Assembly: GCA_002104985.1 (NCBI GenBank)
Contig: MCGO01000059.1
Location: 186,001 to 250,000 of the forward strand
Reading direction: 5' to 3'
Length of the DNA: 64,000 bases
DNA from: Rhizoclosmatium globosum
Lineage: Eukaryota; Chytridiomycota; Chytridiomycetes; Chytridiales; Chytriomycetaceae
Under the pieces are notes generated by a model. It saw nothing but the letters and a program-made list of their open reading frames with translations. It was not told the DNA's origin and did not search any database. Shown one piece after another: positions 57,595-64,000 of this stretch; the first letter of the stretch is position 1, and each line of letters starts with the position of its first letter. A program made the position numbers and the translations under genes.

Positions 57595-58793
57595 ATGTCT
57601 GCATCTGCCGTCTTTGCTATCGGAGTCACTGAGGAGAACAAAAACCTCCACTTGATTGAGATCCCCCGTCGTGCTGTTGGTCCAAACGACGTCCACATTG
57701 ACATTGAGTACTGTGGAATGTGTCACTCGGACCTTCACCACTGTCGTCAAGAATGGGGAGAGACCAAGAAGCCTTCTGTTCCAGGCCATGAAATCGTTGG
57801 ACGTGTGACTGCTGTTGGAAGCGCTGTGACAAAGTTCAAGGTTGGCGATGCTGCTGGAGTTGGATGTTTTGTGGATTCATGCAGAACTTGTGCGGAGTGT
57901 AAGGATGATTTGATTCAGTACTGTGAAAAAGGAGTTATCGGTATGTTTTTTTGAAGCTTTTTGTAGTATTTGTGGACTGGTTGCTTACATTTGACGCTAG
58001 GAACTTACGGAAATAAGACTGCTGATGCTCCTGGACACACCCTGGGTGGTTACTCTCAGGCCATTGTTGTTGACCAGGACTACGTTTTGAGAATTCCAGA
58101 CAACTTGGATTTGGCTGCTGCCGCTCCACTTCTCTGTGCTGGTATCACCGTTTGGTCCCCAATGAAGCACTACGGTGTTAAGGCTGGCAGCAAGGTTGCC
58201 GTTCTTGGTCTTGGAGGCTTGGGTCACATGGGTGAGTTTGTGTTTGTCGGAAAACTTTGGCACACTTTTGCTTACGAGTATCTCACAAATCAGCTGTCAA
58301 GTTTGCTAAGGCCTTTGGAGCCCACGTTACTGTTCTTTCTCGCTCTCCATCCAAGTCAAAGGAAGCTTTGGACCTTGGTGCTGAGAATGTCCTGATCACT
58401 TCTGATGACGCTGCATTCAAGGCCGCTGCACGCTCATTTGACTTTATTGTGGACACCGTCTCTGCTGAACACGACTTGGCTGCATACCTCTCATTGCTGA
58501 AAACTGATGGTACCCACATTCTTGTTGGAGGATCTCCTGTGCCATTTGACCTTCCAGCATTTGCTCTCATTATGAAGAGAATCAAGGTTGGAGGATCATT
58601 GGTTGGAGGTATCAAGGAGACTCAGGAAATGCTTGATTTCTGTGGACAAACCGGGATTGTTAGTGAAATCGAGCTTGTGAAGGCTGGATACGCAGAGAAG
58701 GCCTGGGAGCGAATGCTCAAGAGTGATGTTAAGTTCCGATTTGTCTTGGATATCAAGGGATCATTGAACAAGGAGACTGTTGTTGATATCTAA
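57595..58793 (+). CDS. Zinc-dependent alcohol dehydrogenase, copy 1
   Basis: Exons 57595-57940, 58001-58231 and 58294-58793 give 358 aa. A medium-chain dehydrogenase of the cinnamyl-alcohol/ADH7-like group. Catalytic zinc ligands lie in CGMCHSD and GHEIVG; the structural zinc site is CRTCAEC...YC; the Rossmann loop is GLGGLGHM, interrupted by the second intron. The group reduces aldehydes with NADP(H); substrate preference cannot be read. The promoter lies in the roughly 240 bp after the NDK gene. It is nearly collinear with copy 2, 130 bp downstream. Confidence 0.93.
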
Positions 58794-58925
58794 AATGGTT
58801 ATTTTTGATTTGTCGTGAGCTTGAATACATTACATTTTGCATTTGTCATGATTTGAAATTCTTGATAGTGGGGAACAAAGACCTGGTTTGAAACTAATCA
58901 CACTGGCGAAAAAGAACCTTCAAAA

Positions 58926-60193
58926 ATGTCCACCACTGTCTACGCTATCGGAGTCACCGAAGAGAACAAGAACTTGCACTTGATCCAAATTCCACGTCGT
59001 GCCGTTGGACCAAACGATGTGCACATTGCGATTGAGTACTGTGGAATGTGTCACAGGTATGCATCACCTGTCAACTACCCCGCGTACACCAGTCATGTAA
59101 CCAGTACCTCTAAACTACCTTCTACCACAGTGACCTCCACCACTGCCGTCAAGAATGGGGCGAGACAAAGAAGCCATCTGTCCCAGGCCACGAAATCGTT
59201 GGAAAGGTGACAGCCGTTGGTTCCAGCGTGAACAAATTCAAGATTGGCGATGCGGTTGGTGTCGGTTGTTTCGTGGATTCTTGCAGAACTTGTCCCGAGT
59301 GCAAGGACCACTTGATTCAGTACTGCGCGAACGGTGTTGTTGGTGGGTTTTTTAGTGAACCCTGGTTGTTAGTTTTGTCACATGACTCAAATCTTTTATG
59401 AAATTAAAAAGGTACCTATGGAGCAAAGACTGCTGATGCTCCTGGTCACACTCTTGGTGGTTACTCGCAGTCTATTGTTGTTGACCAGAACTACGTCCTC
59501 AGTATCCCTTCCAACTTGAGCTTGGATGCCGCTGCTCCACTTCTCTGTGCTGGTATCACTGTTTGGTCTCCAATGAAGCACTACGGTGTTAAAGCTGGCA
59601 GCAAGGTTGCCGTTCTCGGTCTTGGGGGTTTGGGCCACATGGGTAAGGAGCCAATTCGAAATTATTTGACGCGTTCTAATGTCTGATTCTTAGCTGTCAA
59701 GTTTGCTAAGGCTTTTGGAGCTCATGTTACTGTCCTGTCTCGTTCTCCATCCAAGTCGAAGGAGGCTTTGGACCTTGGTGCTGAAAACGTCTTGATTACC
59801 TCTGACGCCACTGCGTTCAAGGCTGCCGCACGTTCCTTTGACTTCATTGTTGATACAGTTTCCGCTGAACACGACTTGGCTTCCTACTTGTCGTTGTTGA
59901 GAACCGATGGTACCCACATTCTTGTTGGTGGTTCCCCAGACCCATTCAAGCTCCCTGCTTTCGCTTTGATTCCAAAGAGAATCAAGGTTGGAGGATCATT
60001 GGTTGGAGGCATTAAGGAGACTCAGGAGATGCTTGACTTCTGTGGAAAGAACAATATTGTCAGTGAGATTGAGTTGGTTAAGGCTGGATACGCTGAAAAG
60101 GCTTGGGAGAGAATGCTCAAGAGTGATGTCAAGTTCCGTTTTGTGGTTGATATCAAGGGATCTTTGGGCAAAGATACCGTTGTTGATGTTTAA
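58926..60193 (+). CDS. Zinc-dependent alcohol dehydrogenase, copy 2
   Basis: Exons 58926-59056, 59131-59342, 59412-59642 and 59694-60193 give 357 aa. A tandem duplicate of the preceding gene with the same zinc-site and Rossmann motifs and nearly the same C-terminus (KSDVKFRFV). It has one extra intron, 59057-59130, which splits the CGMCHSD motif between His and Ser; copy 1 reads through uninterrupted. The other two introns are at identical positions. Conservative changes are spread along the chain, so both copies look functional. Confidence 0.93.
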
Positions 60194-60580
60194 TCAGTTT
60201 TATTTCCATTCGTTTTCCCTTCTCCTCTGCTTAAAGAATGCTCAATATATTCCCCTCCTTTGAAAAACTTCTATATGCTGTCGATTGATCAATGGGATTT
60301 ACAAGGCCGGAATAGACAAAGGAATTTTCTGACGGCCCAGAGTAGCAACTCTCCTCCTCTCCCTCCTGTACGTCCAACTCCGCGCCAATCCAACCACTTA
60401 GTAATCCTCTCTCTTCTCATATCACCAAATCAGGTCACGTCACTTAGATATCTCGAGGATCGTTAGAAACCATAACTGAGTGAGAACCTATCTCCCTCTT
60501 CCTTCGATTTCAAAAAATGACTAAGACCCTATCAATCAGAAACCAATTTACATCAAATCTATTCTATTCTAACATAAGAA

Positions 60581-63500
60581 ATGGGTTGTGGAGCCTCAAA
60601 GAACACAACGAAGACTACGACCACTACGACTCCTGTCAAGCCTGTGGGGGGTCCAACGAAAGGTAACGAAATCGCGAAAACTGCGGCTATAAACAGCAAA
60701 GCTGGTATGTAGCTTTGGACATCTTGAAGTTTGATTCGATGGAATTGGAGGGCGAGATGAAGGAGGGTATGGAGGAGAGGTGTGTAAATCAGTGAAGTTG
60801 GTCGCGTTTTCATGACGGAGTTTCGTGGGCTTTGGAATCTTTTTAAATTACGGCGAAGCTCTTTCTTTCTCGCGGAGCAGTCGGGACTGTTTGCTGATAA
60901 TCTATTCATACATAGATGCGACCAATATGAAATCAATCGCCCAACCGGCGGCTTCAGTGGCAGCAACTAAACCTGTTACGCCTATTCCAGCTGGAGCAGC
61001 TGTAGCTGCACCGGCGATTGTGTCCAGTGTTGCACCTGAAGGTTAGGATTTTATCTTGGCAAAACCTGGAAACTCACTTCCATAAACTCAAAAAAAGTTT
61101 CTAAACAAGCCTCAGCTATTGCTGTTGCACCGGCTGCTGCAATCTCCAAACAAGTGTCTGCTGTACCCATTCCTGAAATTTCAAAGCAGGCTTCTGCTAT
61201 CCCCGTTGTTACAGCAGATATTTCGAAACAAGTGTCCGCAGTGCCTATTGTAGCACCGCCTGACATCTCGAAACAAGTCTCAGCCGTTGGAGCCGATATT
61301 TCAAAACAGGTTTCTGCGGTCCCCATCATTGCGGCTGATATCTCTAAGCAAGCGTCTGCTGCTATTGTTGCTGCAAACGCAGCAGTGGGAGATTTGTCTA
61401 AACAAGCTTCCAATGCAGCTAATATTGCTGGTGATATTACGAAACAGGCATCTGCGGTTGCTGTAGCTGGAGCTGCTGATATTTCGAAGCAGGCTTCTGC
61501 GTTGATTAATGCACCGGGTGATCTTGCGAAACAGGCATCAGCTATTGCGGCTCCTGAAATTTCAAAGGCTGCGTCGGCGGTTTCTGTTGCAAAAGATGCG
61601 GCTGCTGCTGCCCAGGCTGATGTTGCTGGACACCTTGCGAGTGCTCACAGTGCAGCTGCAGACGCGTCTAGAGCTGTTTCTGCGGCAGCGAGTACTGCAG
61701 CCGGTCATGTTGCTGATGCCGCTGGTTCTACGGCTGCAGCTGTGGGAGAGAGTGTTGGAGTTGTTGCGGGGGCGGCGGTTGTTGCTGGGGCTGCTGTAGC
61801 ACATGATCACAGCGAACAATCACACGATGCTCCTTTACCTGCTAAATCTGAAGCTGCTGCTGTGCATAAGTCAAACCTCTCTATTGCCGCTCCTGTCATT
61901 GCTGCTTCAACTCCAGAAGGCGAAACTGTAGAACACAAAGATATGGCTTACCAAGGAACCGGAAGTCACGATGCGTTTGATGCTTCTGGACCCTCTGCAG
62001 ATGAAGATATCGAGCCACAGGAATGGACTATTCTCCCACCTGGAGAAATCCCCCCTGAAGTAGACCCATCAGAAATCAAAAAGGAATACTTGGTTGAGGA
62101 AATTGAAAAAAAGATTGCTGAAGAGGAAGCTCAGAAAGAGAAAGAGAGACACCAAGCTGAAGAGGAGCTGAATCGCCGACTTACCGCCGTTGATGTGGAG
62201 CAAGAATTAGACAGTATGTTGGATTCTATTATCATGAATAGTCGAAAGACAAAGAAGCAGCACTCATCCGAGGGAGCAGATAACGCTAATACTGAGGCTG
62301 GTGCCGCGAACACGGGTGCGGCGGGTGCATCTGCTGAACCTACTGGTGACGAACTCGCTGCCCAAATTGCCGCCGTTGCTTCTGGTACTGGATCAGCCAT
62401 TGGATCAAAAGCAAACTTGGCTGCGGCCGAAGGAACAACCAATCCGGATCATAAGACTGTTGAGGCTACCGCAGTACAAGCTGGAGCCATTCTTGACGGA
62501 AGCAAAAAAGCCTCTGTGGCTGAATTGGGACACGCCGATGGTAATTATAAGCCTTGAGTTGTCAAAAGGTCATTAATCGTGATACGTTCTGTAGACCTTG
62601 CTGCCGCTGCCGCTGCTCCTCTTCCACTCAGTACCAAAGGTTCAACTTCCAACATCCTGAACAGCAAACAAGGATCAGCCGGAAACCTCATCCACGGCGA
62701 CGCGCCACTGATTTCAGGAGCGAAAGGTTCTGCCGCCAATTTACTGCATGGTGAATCTCCATTGAGCCACGAAACTACTCTTGACGATGAAACTGCTGTA
62801 GCCGCCGCTGCTGCCGTTGGCGCTGTCGCTGCTGTTGCTGCGTCTGAGGTAGCCGCAAGTCAAAAGGGATCAAAGGCAAACTTGTTGGGTGATGCACAAG
62901 CTTCTGGTAGCAAGGCTGCATCGAAGGTTCCATCCAATGCAAACCTTGAAGAAGCTGCTGCAGCGTCTGGAAGCAAAGCTGCCTCCAAGGCTCCGTCCAG
63001 TGGTAACTTGCTTGGCGATGCTGCTGCTTCTGGAAGTAAGGCTGCGTCAAAGGTGCCCTCTAATGCTAATCTTGGTGATGCCGCTGAAACTGGAGCTGCT
63101 CCAGAAGCCGCCAAAGCTGCTTCAAGCGCCAACCTTGTCGAATCTACTGAGGCGAAAGCTGCATCAAAGGCACCTTCTAACGCTAACTTGCTTGGTGACG
63201 CTGCAGCCGCTGGTAGTAAAGCTGCATCTAAGGCTCCTTCTGCCGCCAATTTGGGAGAAGCTGCTGCTGTTGCTGGAGCTGTTGCCGCCGAATCTGAAGC
63301 TCATGCTGCCGCAAGCAAGGCTGCATCTAAGGCTCCATCAAATGCTAATTTATTAGGTGATGCCCCAGCTGCAGGTAGCAAAGCAGCTTCAAAAGCTCCT
63401 TCCAACGCCAACCTTGGAGAAGCTGCCGCCGAACCAGCTAAAGCCGCCTCCGCTGCAAACTTGGTTGCTGAATCCGCAGCCCCAGCAGCTGTTGCAAGTA

Positions 63501-64000
63501 CAAAGGGATCATCTGCCAATATTCTTGCCGCCGAATATGCTGAATCTGAGGCCGCCAAAGCCGCATCCAAAGCCCCATCAAATGCAAACTTACTCGGTGA
63601 AGCACCTGCTGCTGGAAGCAAAGCCGCATCCAAAGCACCCTCAAACGCGAACTTGGGAGAAGCAGCCCCTGCACAAGCTGAACACCACTCCAAAGCCCCT
63701 TCCGCTTCCAACTTACTCGCCGAATCAGCTGCTCCAGCTGCAGCAAGCGTAAAAGGATCCGCAGCAAACATCCCCGCCGCTGCTGCCCATGAAGACCACG
63801 CACCCGCCCCAGTCGCCGCAAGTGTGAAAGCATCCACATCCAACTTGAAATCCTCCTCCAAAAACAACCTCGCCGAAGGAGGAAAAGCGTCCACAAGTAA
63901 CCTCAAATCCTCGTCAAAAAACAACCTTGCCGCAAGTGTGAAAGCGTCAACGTCAAATGTTGCTGCAGCTCACGAGGAACACGGAAACAAGAGCGTTAAA
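60581..64000 (+). CDS. Long MGCG-anchored Ala/Ser repeat protein (3' partial)
   Basis: Exons 60581-60704, 60916-61041, 61098-62540 and 62595 to beyond 64000, all in phase; the last exon has no stop within the window. MGCGASK at the start suggests myristoylation and palmitoylation, as in the NDK protein. Exon 3 opens with about a dozen (I/L)-(S/A)-KQ-(A/V)-SA repeats (61098-61580), then an Ala-rich amphipathic stretch (61590-61800) and an acidic Glu/Lys coiled coil (62040-62260). Exon 4 is a tandem array built on GSKAASKAPSNANL and LLGDA/LGEAA units (62870-63700), then shorter VKASTSNLKSSSKNNL units. More than 1,030 aa. No enzyme domain seen. It may be a structural or membrane-skeleton protein. 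Confidence 0.8.
62870..63960 (+). repeat. Coding tandem repeat array (GSKAASKAPSNANL units)
   Basis: Degenerate repeats of about 60-130 bp. Each codes for GSKAASKAPS(N/A)ANL followed by LGDA or GEAA. Unit DNA differs mostly at third codon positions, so protein sequence is under selection. The array changes to shorter units near 63800 and continues past the window edge. Confidence 0.8.

Noticed and set aside
61509..63924. Several long Ala- or Leu-rich frames on both strands
   Set aside because: Shadows of the Ala/Ser repeat exon. Third-position drift supports only the frame joined to the upstream exons.
62870..63960. CRISPR-like or satellite array
   Set aside because: Repeats are coding, unequal in length and diverge at third positions; no constant spacer pattern.

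Overview
The window is fungal and most likely from a chytrid (flagellated Chytridiomycota). It combines fungus-restricted proteins (a Pkc1-type kinase with HR1, C2, C1 and DYG kinase features, and a Gti1/Pac2 WOPR regulator) with flagellum-associated genes (CFAP300, an XRRA1-like LRR protein, an NME5-like nucleoside diphosphate kinase domain). Genes are dense on both strands. They are split by short GT-AG introns, mostly 45-120 nt, that often carry a CTAAC/CTAAT branch site. All exon joins below come from reading frames and splice consensus only.

Layout. 0.1-6.0 kb, plus: PKC (5' end outside the window), a GT31-like glycosyltransferase, and a frameshifted secreted Cys-rich protein. 6.46-13.44 kb, plus: a 6,978-bp Ty1/copia LTR retrotransposon with identical 299-bp LTRs and a 5-bp target duplication. 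Its Gag-Pol frame is continuous only if five spliceosome-type introns are removed. 13.5-23.1 kb: an acidic orphan ORF, a WOPR factor (minus), and two divergently transcribed ABCA-type half transporters sharing a 344-bp spacer. 23.2-28.9 kb, plus: tandem AhpD-like paralogs and tandem REEP/Yop1-like (TB2/DP1/HVA22) paralogs, several with one-base frame breaks. 29.0-35.4 kb, minus: two single-pass membrane proteins with Cys-rich FCG modules (one ending in SH3), an F-box/LRR protein between them, and a GT8-like plus GT34 two-domain glycosyltransferase. 35.8-43.6 kb, plus: a full ABCC transporter, a 2-oxoglutarate-oxygenase-like protein and an orphan. 43.8-51.6 kb, plus: CFAP300 flanked by two paralogous multi-pass membrane proteins, then XRRA1-like. 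51.8-56.1 kb, minus: an uncharacterised gene, a doubtful small gene, and RPL7 with a box C/D snoRNA in its second intron. 56.6-64.0 kb, plus: an MGCG-anchored NDK protein, two tandem zinc alcohol dehydrogenases, and a long MGCG-anchored Ala/Ser repeat protein that runs off the window and shares its SKQxSA repeat with the NDK protein.

Themes. Local duplication is the main force here: AhpD-like, REEP, ADH, seven-TM, FCG-module and MGCG pairs all lie within a few kb of each other. The flagellar genes, lipid-anchored repeat proteins, wall kinase and glycosyltransferases fit an organism alternating between a wall-less zoospore and a walled thallus. The most unusual element is the young copia retrotransposon that kept introns although it moves through RNA. 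That implies regulated escape of its genomic RNA from splicing, and one further optional intron could switch between Gag and Gag-Pol.
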